From JAICJR01 sp036491015 (GTDB lineage Bacteria; Actinomycetota; Thermoleophilia; Solirubrobacterales; Thermoleophilaceae), in contig DASXCV010000309.1 in NCBI GenBank assembly GCA_036491015.1, forward strand, positions 1 through 10,001: 10,001 bases of DNA, in the 5' to 3' direction. Positions within the stretch are counted from its first letter, which is position 1. Every line of letters begins with the position of its first letter. The position numbers and the translations under genes are program-made. Positions 1-5,866 of the stretch are shown one piece after another. Below the pieces are notes generated by a model. The model was not told the DNA's origin, did not search any database, and worked only from the letters and a program-made list of their open reading frames with translations.

Positions 1-741
1 CTGCGCGGGCGCGAGCAGCCGCTCGCGATCTACGGTCCGCCGGGCCTGCGGGCGTTGTACCAGGCGCTCGCGCCGGTGATGGGGAAGACCGCCTTCGAGG
101 TGCGTATCCACGAGCTCGAGCCGAACGAGCAGCTCGTCCGCGACGGCTACACGATCGCGGCGTACCAGGTGGAGCATCGCGTGACGGCCTACGGCTACGC
201 ACTGATCGAGGAGGAGCGGCCCGGCCGTTTCGACGAGGCGCGGGCGCGCGAGCTGGGTGTGGAACCGGGGCCGGACTTCGGCAAGCTCCAGCAGGGCGAG
301 ACGGTGGGGGAGGTGACGCCCGGCCAGGTGCTCGGCGAGCCGCGCGCGGGGCGCAAGGTCGTGATCGCGGGGGACACGATGCCGTGCGACATGACGGCGG
401 CCGTCGCCCATGGCGCGGACCTGCTCGTGCACGAGGCCACCTTCTCGGTGGAGGAGGGGGAGCGCGCGCACGAGACCGGCCACTCGACGGCGCGCGGCGT
501 GGCCGAGCTGGCTCGCACGGCGGAGGTGAAGCTGCTCGCGCTCAACCACATCTCGCAGCGCTACGCGGGGCGCGAGCTGCGCGACGAGGCGCGCGAGGTG
601 TTCCCGAACACGATCGTGCCGCGGGACTTCGATCGTGTGGAGCTGCCGTTCCCCGAGCGGGGGGAGCCGGTTCACGTCAAGGGGGACAGGGGACCGGCCT
701 CGCCCCCAGCGGCGGTTGACAGTGTAGAAAGTGAGTGCTAA
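1..741 (+). CDS. rnz: Ribonuclease Z, C-terminal part (5' end outside window)
   Basis: This metallo-beta-lactamase-fold endonuclease matures tRNA 3' ends. Frame 1 is open from the window edge to TAA at 739-741, giving 246 visible residues; the family is about 300 long, so roughly the first 60-70 residues, including the HxHxDH zinc motif, lie upstream. Visible RNase Z hallmarks, in order: the YGPPGL segment near the window start, VEHRVTAYGY, GPDFGKLQQGE, the metal-ligand GDT, LVHEATF, GHST, and the final ligand segment LNHISQRY. A TTG at 55 is an internal Leu, not a start. After the usual ending (VELPFPERGE) there is an extra Pro/Ala-rich tail of about 20 residues, and its codons overlap the promoter and operator of the following tetR. 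Family assignment is very secure; whether the tail is functional is unknown. Confidence 0.95.
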   Translation: MRGREQPLAIYGPPGLRALYQALAPVMGKTAFEVRIHELEPNEQLVRDGYTIAAYQVEHRVTAYGYALIEEERPGRFDEARARELGVEPGPDFGKLQQGETVGEVTPGQVLGEPRAGRKVVIAGDTMPCDMTAAVAHGADLLVHEATFSVEEGERAHETGHSTARGVAELARTAEVKLLALNHISQRYAGRELRDEAREVFPNTIVPRDFDRVELPFPERGEPVHVKGDRGPASPPAAVDSVESEC

Positions 742-744
742 CTT
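716..744 (+). promoter_or_regulatory. Promoter of tetR, probably leaderless
   Basis: A perfect -35 box TTGACA (716-721) is followed after exactly 17 bp by TAACTT (739-744), which keeps the first two and last bases of the -10 consensus. Transcription would begin near 751, only about three bases before the tetR ATG at 754. No Shine-Dalgarno sequence is visible before that ATG, which fits a leaderless or nearly leaderless mRNA, a common arrangement in actinomycetes. The whole promoter lies inside the last codons of rnz. The -10 box is covered by the palindromic operator at 729-748. Confidence 0.75.
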
Positions 745-748
745 ACTT
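729..748. promoter_or_regulatory. TetR operator site 1 (imperfect palindrome)
   Basis: AAGTGAGTGCTAACTTACTT reads as two 8-bp arms, AAGTGAGT and ACTTACTT, around a 4-bp centre; 14 of 20 positions match their own reverse complement. It covers the tetR -10 box and the expected spacer edge, the usual position for autorepression. A second copy, 17/20 identical when read on the opposite strand, lies before the exporter gene at 1353-1372. Binding by the neighbouring TetR protein is inferred from position and repetition. Confidence 0.75.
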
Positions 749-753
749 CGCGC

Positions 754-1326
754 ATGGCCACCACCACCAAGACCAAGAAGCGCGAGCGCGGCCCCCGGAT
801 CAGTGCCGAGGAGCGGCGCGAGCTCGTGGTGACCGTGGCCATCGAGGAGTTCGCCAAGCGCGGCTTCCACGGCACGCCCACCCAGGACATCGCGGAGCGG
901 GCGGGCATCTCGCACGCGTACCTGTTCCGCCTCTTTCCGACCAAGACAGACCTCTTCGTCGCGGTCACCGAGCGCTGCTTCGAGCGCGTGATCGACGCCT
1001 TCCGGGACGCGGCCGCCGGCGCCGAGCCGGGGGAGGAGATGCTCGAGGCGATGGGCGCCAGCTACAGCGGCATGCTGGCCGACCGCTCCAAGCTGCTCAG
1101 CCAGGTGCAGGCCTGGGCCGCGTGCGACGAGCCGCGGATCCGCAAGGCCGTGCAGCGCGGCTGGGAGCAGCTCTACAGCTTCGTCGAGCGCGAGTCCGGG
1201 GCAGACAGCGAGGACGTGCGCTCGTTCTTCGCCACGGGGATGCTGCTCACCGTGGCCGCGGCGGTCGACCTCTTCAACGTCGATCCCAAGTGGGGCGAGC
1301 GCCTGCTGCCCCGCGACAAGCTCTGA
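754..1326 (+). CDS. TetR/AcrR-family transcriptional repressor
   Basis: A 190-residue protein, the usual TetR size. After a basic N-terminal tail (KTKKRERGPR) comes the TetR DNA-binding domain at about residues 20-70: AIEEFAKRGFHGT, then the helix-turn-helix TQDIAERAGISHAYLFRLF (43-61), then PTKTDLF. The C-terminal helical half, which would bind a ligand and form the dimer, is variable as expected and does not reveal the inducer. The ATG at 754 is the only start that keeps the whole domain and it sits just after a good promoter; no ribosome-binding site is seen. A DHA2 exporter follows in the same direction 67 bp downstream, and matching palindromes precede both genes. The protein therefore probably represses itself and the exporter until a toxic substrate binds. 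The substrate is unknown. Confidence 0.93.
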   Translation: MATTTKTKKRERGPRISAEERRELVVTVAIEEFAKRGFHGTPTQDIAERAGISHAYLFRLFPTKTDLFVAVTERCFERVIDAFRDAAAGAEPGEEMLEAMGASYSGMLADRSKLLSQVQAWAACDEPRIRKAVQRGWEQLYSFVERESGADSEDVRSFFATGMLLTVAAAVDLFNVDPKWGERLLPRDKL

Positions 1327-1352
1327 CCCCCGACCCCTTTTTTTCACCTGCA

Positions 1353-1372
1353 AAGTGAGTAAGCACACACTT
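1353..1372. promoter_or_regulatory. TetR operator site 2, upstream of exporter
   Basis: AAGTGAGTAAGCACACACTT is a 20-bp imperfect palindrome. Its reverse complement matches operator site 1 at 17 of 20 positions. It lies in the 67-bp gap between tetR and the exporter, 21 bp before the exporter start. A weak -35-like TTCACC at 1343-1348 precedes it, with CACACT (1366-1371) at -10 spacing; neither is convincing alone. The location fits repression of a separate exporter promoter by the upstream TetR protein. Confidence 0.7.
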
Positions 1373-1382
1373 ACAACCAGAG

Positions 1383-1388
1383 AAGGAG
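1383..1388 (+). promoter_or_regulatory. Shine-Dalgarno that fixes the exporter start
   Basis: AAGGAG lies five bases before the ATG at 1394. It favours this start over the in-frame GTG at 1355, which falls inside the operator and would add 13 residues (beginning SKHTLTT) unlike any MFS N-terminus. Confidence 0.85.
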
Positions 1389-1393
1389 CCCAG

Positions 1394-2800
1394 ATGAAGT
1401 CCCGTGCAAACACCGGATGGACCTTCGCGATCGTGTCGACCGCGCTCTTCATGGTCGTGCTCGACAACCTCGTGGTCACGAACGCGCTGCCCGCGATCCG
1501 CAGCTCGCTCGGCGCCACCATCCAGCAGCTCGAGTGGACCGTGAACGCCTACACGCTCGGCTACGCGGTGCTGCTGCTCACCGGCGCGGCGCTCGGCGAC
1601 CGCTTCGGCCGCCGCCGCATGTTCTCGCTCGGCCTCGGGCTCTTCACGGTGGCCTCGGCGGCAGCCGCTTTGGCACCGAGCACCTCCGCGCTGATCGCCG
1701 CCCGCGCGGTTCAGGGCATCGGCGCAGCCGTGGTCACGCCGCTCACGCTGACGCTGCTCAGCGAGGCGGTGCCCACCGAGAAGCGCGGCCTGGCGCTCGG
1801 CGCCTGGTCCGGCATCAGCGGCCTCGCGGTCGCGCTCGGCCCGGTCGTCGGCGGCGCCGTCGTCACCGGCATCTCGTGGCACTGGATCTTCTGGCTGAAC
1901 GTCCCGATCGGCGCGATCGCCGCTCCGCTCGCCCTCAGCCGCCTCAACGAGAGCTACGGCGAGTCGCGCGGGTTCGACCTGCCGGGCGTGGGCCTGGCGA
2001 GCGCCGGACTGCTGGGCCTCGTCTACGGAGTGGTGCACGGCGCGTCGGCCGGCTGGACCGCGCCCAGCGTGCTCGGCCCGATCGTCGCCGGCGCGCTGCT
2101 GGTCGCGGCGTTCGTGGCCTGGGAGTTCCGCGCACCTGAGCCGATGCTGCCGATGAGCTTCTTCCGCTCGCGCGCGTTCAGCGCAACCAACGCCGTGTCG
2201 GTCGCGATGTACTTCGGCACCTTCGGGTCGGTGTTCCTGCTCGCCCAGTTCTTCCAGGTGGCGCAGCACTACTCGGCGTTCCAGTCCGGCCTGCGCATCC
2301 TGCCGTGGACCGTCATGCCGATCTTCATCGCACCGCTGGCGGGCCTCCTGTCCGACCGCATCGGCGGCCGGCCGCTGATGGCGCTCGGCCTCACGCTTCA
2401 GGGCGCGGGTCTCGCCTGGCTCGCGATGACCGTGAGCCCCACCGTCGCCTACCTGCACCTGGTGCCCGGGTTCGTGATGGCCGGCGCCGGCATGGCGCTC
2501 GTGTTCGCCCCGGCGGCCAACACCGTGCTCGGCGCGGTGCGGCCCACGCAGGCGGGCCAGGCCTCCGGGGCCACCAACGCGATGCGGGAGCTCGGCGGCG
2601 TGCTCGGCGTGAGCGTGCTCGCCACCGTGTTCTCGGCGTCGGGCGGCTACCTCTCCCCGCAGAACTACGTCGACGGGCTCGTGCCCGCGGTGTGGGTGGG
2701 CTCGGCCGTCCTGTTCGTAGGTGCGCTGGTGGCCCTGCTCGTCCCGGGCATCCGGGCGCGGACTCAGCTCGCCTCGAGCGCGACGCCGGTCTCCGCGTGA
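1394..2800 (+). CDS. MFS drug exporter, DHA2 (14-helix, EmrB/QacA-type) family
   Basis: A 468-residue, strongly hydrophobic inner-membrane protein of typical DHA2 length, predicted to expel drugs or other toxic compounds using the proton gradient. Family marks: FMVVLDNLVVTNALP in helix 1 with Asp24; WTVNAYTL (48-55); motif A, GAALGDRFGRRR (64-75); motif B around RAVQG (104-108); motif C, LGPVVGG (148-154); then WHWIFWLNVPIG. The usual LDxTVVNVALP in helix 1 is altered to LDNLVVTNALP. The start is the ATG with a good Shine-Dalgarno. It follows a tetR gene and an operator copy, so expression is probably induced by a substrate of the pump. Its 3' end overlaps the convergent exporter gene by 37 bp. 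Which compounds it carries cannot be read from sequence. Confidence 0.93.
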   Translation: MKSRANTGWTFAIVSTALFMVVLDNLVVTNALPAIRSSLGATIQQLEWTVNAYTLGYAVLLLTGAALGDRFGRRRMFSLGLGLFTVASAAAALAPSTSALIAARAVQGIGAAVVTPLTLTLLSEAVPTEKRGLALGAWSGISGLAVALGPVVGGAVVTGISWHWIFWLNVPIGAIAAPLALSRLNESYGESRGFDLPGVGLASAGLLGLVYGVVHGASAGWTAPSVLGPIVAGALLVAAFVAWEFRAPEPMLPMSFFRSRAFSATNAVSVAMYFGTFGSVFLLAQFFQVAQHYSAFQSGLRILPWTVMPIFIAPLAGLLSDRIGGRPLMALGLTLQGAGLAWLAMTVSPTVAYLHLVPGFVMAGAGMALVFAPAANTVLGAVRPTQAGQASGATNAMRELGGVLGVSVLATVFSASGGYLSPQNYVDGLVPAVWVGSAVLFVGALVALLVPGIRARTQLASSATPVSA

Positions 2801-4233
2801 TCGACGGGCGCCCGCTGGGGCGTCGGAATGCGTGGCAGGACGATGGCGGCCACGGCCGCCATCGTCACTGCCATGAACGCGGTGATCAGGAAGCCGCGGT
2901 CGTAGCCGGCGGTCAGCGCGCCGGGCAGCCTGTGATCCCCCGAGCGGAGCAGCCCTTTGGTGTGGCTGGTGGCCACGGTCACGAGCGCGGCCAGCCCCAC
3001 GGCGCTGCCGATCTGGCGCGAGCTGTTGATCAGCCCGGAGGCGAGACCGGCGTCGCGCATCTCCACTCCCGCGGTCGCGCTCATCGTCATGGGGACGAAG
3101 CAGGAAGCGCAGCCGAGCGTCGTCACGAGCGCGGGCACCATGAACGACAGCGCGCTGCCATTCGGATCGAGCTGCGCCAGCCCGATGCTGCCGACGGCTC
3201 CGATCAGCGGGCCGCCGATCAGGATCGCGCGCGGCCCGACCCGGCCCACGATCCGCCCGGCGATGATCGACGCGGCGAAGGCGCCGGCGGTCGGCACCAG
3301 GAGAACCACGCCCGCGTGCAACGGCGAGTAGCCGTTCACCTGCTGGAGATACAGCGACATGAAGAAGATCTGCCCGGCGATCACTCCGCCGAGCAGGAGC
3401 CCGATCGCGTTCGCGCCCGACAGCGCGCGGTTGCGGAAGATGCCGAGCGGCACCATCGGATCCTTGGAGCGCAGCTCGATCGCGATGAAGGCCGCGAGGA
3501 TCAACCCCGACAGCGCGAGCAATCCGATCGTGTGGAACGAGCCCCACGCGTGCTTGTCGGTGGTGACCATCGCGTAGATGAAGAGCGCGAGGCCGCCCGT
3601 GACAGTGATCGTGCCGGGGAGGTCGAGCGTGCGTGAGCGGGCGTCGCGCTTCAGCTCCTCGAGCGTGGCGAGCGCCGCCACGAGCAGCGCGGCGCCGATC
3701 GGGACGTTCACGAACAGCACCGCGCGCCAGCCGAACGCGTCGGTGAGCACCCCGCCCAGCACCGCGCCGAACGCCCCGCCGGTGGCCGCCATCGCTCCCC
3801 ACGCGGTGAGCGCGCGGGTGCGCGCGGCGGGCTCCGTGTAGGTGGTGGTGATGAGGCTGAGCGTGGCCGGCGCGAGGATTGCGGCGCCGAAGCCCTGCAC
3901 CGCGCGCGAGGCGACGAGCATCCCACCGCTCTGCGCGAGTCCGCCCACGAGGCTCGACACGGTGAAGATCACGAGCCCCGTGACGAATGCGCGCCGGCGG
4001 CCGTAGATGTCCGCCGCGCGCCCGCCGAACAAGAGGCAGCCGCCGAACACGAGCGTGTACGCGTTCACGATCCACTGCTGGCCGGCCGGCGTGAGGTCGA
4101 GCGCGCGCCGCATCGAGGGCAGCGCGACGTTCACGATCGAGATGTCGAGCACGACCATGAACTGCGCCATGCAGGCGATGATCAGCACCGCATGGCCGGG
4201 CACTACTCGCTGAACGCGCGCGCGAGCGGTCAC
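2764..4233 (-). CDS. Second MFS drug exporter, DHA2 (14-helix) family
   Basis: From the GTG at 4233 this is a 489-residue membrane protein. Helix 1 holds FMVVLDISIVNVALP with Asp30, the DHA2 consensus. WIVNAYTL follows (54-61), then motif A, GGRAADIYGRRR (70-81), the motif-B segment ASRAVQGFGAA, a motif-C-like GAVLGGVLTDAFGWR and FVNVPIG. It is a clear paralogue class of the convergent exporter, though far from identical to it. The frame stays open far upstream only because it runs antisense to pyrR; the GTG at 4233 is preferred because a DHA2-like N-terminus begins there. A GTG at 4203 is the alternative (10 residues shorter). No good Shine-Dalgarno precedes either. No regulator gene is adjacent. 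Likely role: proton-driven efflux of an unknown compound. Confidence 0.9.
   Translation of the reverse strand: MTARARVQRVVPGHAVLIIACMAQFMVVLDISIVNVALPSMRRALDLTPAGQQWIVNAYTLVFGGCLLFGGRAADIYGRRRAFVTGLVIFTVSSLVGGLAQSGGMLVASRAVQGFGAAILAPATLSLITTTYTEPAARTRALTAWGAMAATGGAFGAVLGGVLTDAFGWRAVLFVNVPIGAALLVAALATLEELKRDARSRTLDLPGTITVTGGLALFIYAMVTTDKHAWGSFHTIGLLALSGLILAAFIAIELRSKDPMVPLGIFRNRALSGANAIGLLLGGVIAGQIFFMSLYLQQVNGYSPLHAGVVLLVPTAGAFAASIIAGRIVGRVGPRAILIGGPLIGAVGSIGLAQLDPNGSALSFMVPALVTTLGCASCFVPMTMSATAGVEMRDAGLASGLINSSRQIGSAVGLAALVTVATSHTKGLLRSGDHRLPGALTAGYDRGFLITAFMAVTMAAVAAIVLPRIPTPQRAPVDHAETGVALEAS
2839..2866. repeat. Perfect inverted repeat with 13-bp arms in the convergent 3' region
   Basis: The arms GACGATGGCGGCC (2839-2851) and GGCCGCCATCGTC (2854-2866) are exact reverse complements around a 2-bp centre. 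The repeat lies 38 bp past the stop of the plus-strand exporter and inside the C-terminal coding region of the minus-strand exporter, where it encodes part of an Ala/Val-rich helix. It could act as a hairpin that ends or stabilises the plus-strand transcript. No T-tract follows on either strand, and Ala-rich GC codons make such symmetry easier by chance, so a terminator role is only possible. Confidence 0.5.
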
Positions 4234-4250
4234 TTCATCGACGATAGTGA
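4230..4250 (-). promoter_or_regulatory. Possible operator and -10 at the second exporter start
   Basis: TCACT (4230-4234) and AGTGA (4246-4250) form an inverted repeat; an inner ATCGACGAT (4237-4245) is symmetric about its centre. On the minus strand the sequence contains CACTAT (4249-4244), a fair -10 hexamer that would start transcription a few bases before the GTG at 4233. No -35 match is visible at the expected distance. The arms face the opposite way from the TetR operators upstream, so this would be a site for another regulator, if it is a site at all. Confidence 0.35.
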
Positions 4251-4287
4251 ACGCGCAACGGCGGCCCTGCCCGGCGTCTGAGCCCGC

Positions 4288-4296
4288 TGCTACGCT
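4288..4296 (+). promoter_or_regulatory. Extended -10 promoter of the pyrimidine operon
   Basis: TGCTACGCT contains a TGn extension and a -10 hexamer TACGCT (4291-4296). There is no recognisable -35 at 17 bp, as is common for extended -10 promoters. Transcription would start near 4302, giving a leader of about 48 bases that holds the complete PyrR-binding hairpin. Confidence 0.55.
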
Positions 4297-4308
4297 GCCA
4301 AGCGCAAC

Positions 4309-4341
4309 TCCTTTAACCCGGTCCCGCGAGGCCAGGAAGGA
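4309..4341 (+). promoter_or_regulatory. PyrR-binding RNA hairpin that covers the pyrR Shine-Dalgarno
   Basis: The sequence GGUCCCGCGAGGCC (4320-4333) fits the known PyrR binding-loop consensus ARUCCNGNGAGGYU at nearly every position (the first A is G and the last U is C). It can fold as GG-U-CC pairing with GGCC around the loop CGCGA. Below it, CC (4318-4319) can pair with GG (4335-4336), and UCCUU (4309-4313) with AAGGA (4337-4341), leaving a 5' bulge UAAC. AAGGA is the core of the Shine-Dalgarno AGGAAGGA (4334-4341), eight bases before the pyrR GTG. When PyrR with bound UMP stabilises the fold, translation of pyrR and the coupled downstream genes should fall. No terminator/antiterminator pair is seen, so control is probably translational, as described for mycobacterial pyrR. 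Confidence 0.85.
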
Positions 4342-4349
4342 CAGGCGTA

Positions 4350-4904
4350 GTGAGCAGCGAGAAGGTCGTACTCGACCGCGAGGACATTCGCCGCACCCTC
4401 GTGCGGATCGCGCATGAGATCGTCGAGAAGACGGGCGGCGAGCGGATCGCGATCGTCGGTATCCACCGGCGAGGCGCGGTGATCGCGGCACGCGTGCACG
4501 AGCGCGTGGAGGAGCTGATCGGCGCACCCGTGCCGCTAGGCGACCTGGACATCTCCTTCTACAGGGACGACGTGGCCACGCGCGGGCCGGACCGCCAGCC
4601 GGTGGTGCTCGCCTCGCACATCGACTTCGCCCTCCAGGGCTGCACCGTCGTGCTCGTCGACGACGTGCTCTACACCGGCCGCACCGTGCGCGCCGCGATC
4701 GAGGCGCTGTTCGACTACGGCCGCCCCGAGCGCGTGCAGCTCGCCGTGCTCGCCGACCGCGGCCACCGCGAGCTGCCCATCCGGCCGGACTACGTGGGCA
4801 AGAACCTGCCGACCGCCCGCGACGAGCGAGTGAACGTGCGCGTCGACGAGGTGGATGGCGTCGACGAAGTGACCATCTCTCAACATGCCGAGGTAGCGGC
4901 CTGA
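4350..4904 (+). CDS. pyrR: PyrR, bifunctional pyr operon regulator / uracil phosphoribosyltransferase
   Basis: A 184-residue protein, close to the usual PyrR length of about 180. It binds pyr mRNA in a UMP-dependent way and usually also converts uracil plus PRPP to UMP. Visible features: GIHRRGAVIAARV (37-49), the PyrR-typical LGDLDISFYRDD (63-74), and the PRPP-binding loop VVLVDDVLYTGRT (100-112). Later LADRGHRELPIRPDYVGKNLPT is also characteristic. The start is GTG at 4350 with AGGAAGGA eight bases before it; that ribosome-binding site lies in the 3' arm of a PyrR-binding hairpin, implying autoregulation. It is the first gene of the pyrimidine operon and its stop overlaps the pyrB start by one base (TGATG). 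It is divergent from the second exporter, with 116 bp between starts. Confidence 0.97.
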   Translation: MSSEKVVLDREDIRRTLVRIAHEIVEKTGGERIAIVGIHRRGAVIAARVHERVEELIGAPVPLGDLDISFYRDDVATRGPDRQPVVLASHIDFALQGCTVVLVDDVLYTGRTVRAAIEALFDYGRPERVQLAVLADRGHRELPIRPDYVGKNLPTARDERVNVRVDEVDGVDEVTISQHAEVAA

Positions 4905-5866
4905 TGAACCGGAATCTGCTCTCTGTAGACGACCTCTCGCGCGACGACATCGAGCGCATCCTCGGGCGCGCCCGCAGCTTCGCCGAGGTGTCCGGCCGCG
5001 AGATCAAGAAGGTGCCGACGCTCCGCGGGCGCACCGTCATCAACCTCTTCTACGAGGCCTCCACGCGCACGAGCTCGTCCTTCGAGCTGGCCGCGAAGCG
5101 GCTGAGCGCCGACCTCGTGAACATCAAGTCGGCCGGCTCCTCGGTGGACAAGGGCGAGTCGCTGAAGGACACGATCCAGACGCTCTCGGCCTACGACCCC
5201 GCGGCGATCGTGATCCGCTCGCCGCACGCGGGCGCGGCCAACCTCGTCGCGCGCTGGACCACCGCCTCGGTGATCAACGCGGGGGACGGCAAGCACGAGC
5301 ACCCCACACAGGCGCTGCTCGACCTCTACACGCTCAGCCGCCGGCGCGGCTCGCTCGACGGCCTCAAGGTCTGGATCGTCGGCGACGTGCTGCACAGCCG
5401 CGTGGCCCGCTCGAACATCCTCGCCTTCACGCGCATGGGCTGCGAGGTCACGCTCTGCGGCCCGCCCACGCTGATCCCGCGCGAGATCGAGACGCTCGGC
5501 TGCGACGTGCGCTACACGCTCGACGGGCTCGAGCAGGCCGACGTGGTCTACGCCCTGCGCATGCAGCACGAGCGGATGACCGGATCGTTCGTGCCCTCGC
5601 TCCGCGAATACGCCGCGCGCTACCAGATCGACTCGCGGCGGCTCGCTCCCAACCAGCTGCTGATGCACCCCGGTCCGGTCAACCGCGGGGTCGAGCTCTC
5701 GTCCGAGGTGATCGACTCGCCGCAGGCGCTGATCGTCGACCAGGTGGAGTCCGGAGTGGTCGTGCGCATGGCCGTCCTCTACGAGCTGTTGGCCGGCGGT
5801 CCCGGCCGGGCCGCCGCCGGTGCGCCGTCGGCCGCCGACGCCGAGACGGAGCCGCAGCCCGCGTGA
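4904..5866 (+). CDS. pyrB: Aspartate carbamoyltransferase catalytic subunit
   Basis: A 320-residue cytoplasmic enzyme that joins carbamoyl phosphate to L-aspartate, the committed step of pyrimidine synthesis. Key motifs: the carbamoyl-phosphate loop FYEASTRTSSSFE (49-61), the flexible loop SSVDKGESLKDT (79-90) that reaches into the neighbouring subunit of the trimer, HEHPTQALLD (131-140), and MHPGPVNRGVE in the aspartate domain. The C-terminus carries an extra Ala/Pro-rich, probably disordered tail of about 23 residues just before the pyrC overlap. The start ATG shares one base with the pyrR stop and has GAGGT (4890-4894) at a good distance. No pyrI regulatory subunit is seen, as is normal for actinomycetes. 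The stop overlaps pyrC by 4 bp (GTGA). Confidence 0.98.
   Translation: MNRNLLSVDDLSRDDIERILGRARSFAEVSGREIKKVPTLRGRTVINLFYEASTRTSSSFELAAKRLSADLVNIKSAGSSVDKGESLKDTIQTLSAYDPAAIVIRSPHAGAANLVARWTTASVINAGDGKHEHPTQALLDLYTLSRRRGSLDGLKVWIVGDVLHSRVARSNILAFTRMGCEVTLCGPPTLIPREIETLGCDVRYTLDGLEQADVVYALRMQHERMTGSFVPSLREYAARYQIDSRRLAPNQLLMHPGPVNRGVELSSEVIDSPQALIVDQVESGVVVRMAVLYELLAGGPGRAAAGAPSAADAETEPQPA

Noticed and set aside
1292..1344. GGGGC/GCCCC pairing plus a seven-T run after tetR as an intrinsic terminator
   Set aside because: The hairpin ends about 25 bases before the T run and lies in tetR coding sequence; nothing just before the T run can fold. It does not have terminator geometry.
1355..1393. 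GTG at 1355 as the exporter start
   Set aside because: It lies within the TetR operator, has no Shine-Dalgarno, and adds 13 polar residues not seen in the family. The ATG at 1394 has AAGGAG at the right distance.
1274..4075. A 933-codon open frame on the minus strand
   Set aside because: It is antisense to the first exporter and out of frame in the second. Its translation is an Arg/Ala/Gly/His-rich mixture with no domain, typical of stop-poor shadow frames in GC-rich DNA.
4310..4316. AAAGGAG on the minus strand as a ribosome-binding site for the second exporter
   Set aside because: No in-frame start codon follows at a usable distance; the next TTG opens a frame that stops after five codons. 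The motif is better explained as the complement of the 5' arm of the PyrR hairpin.
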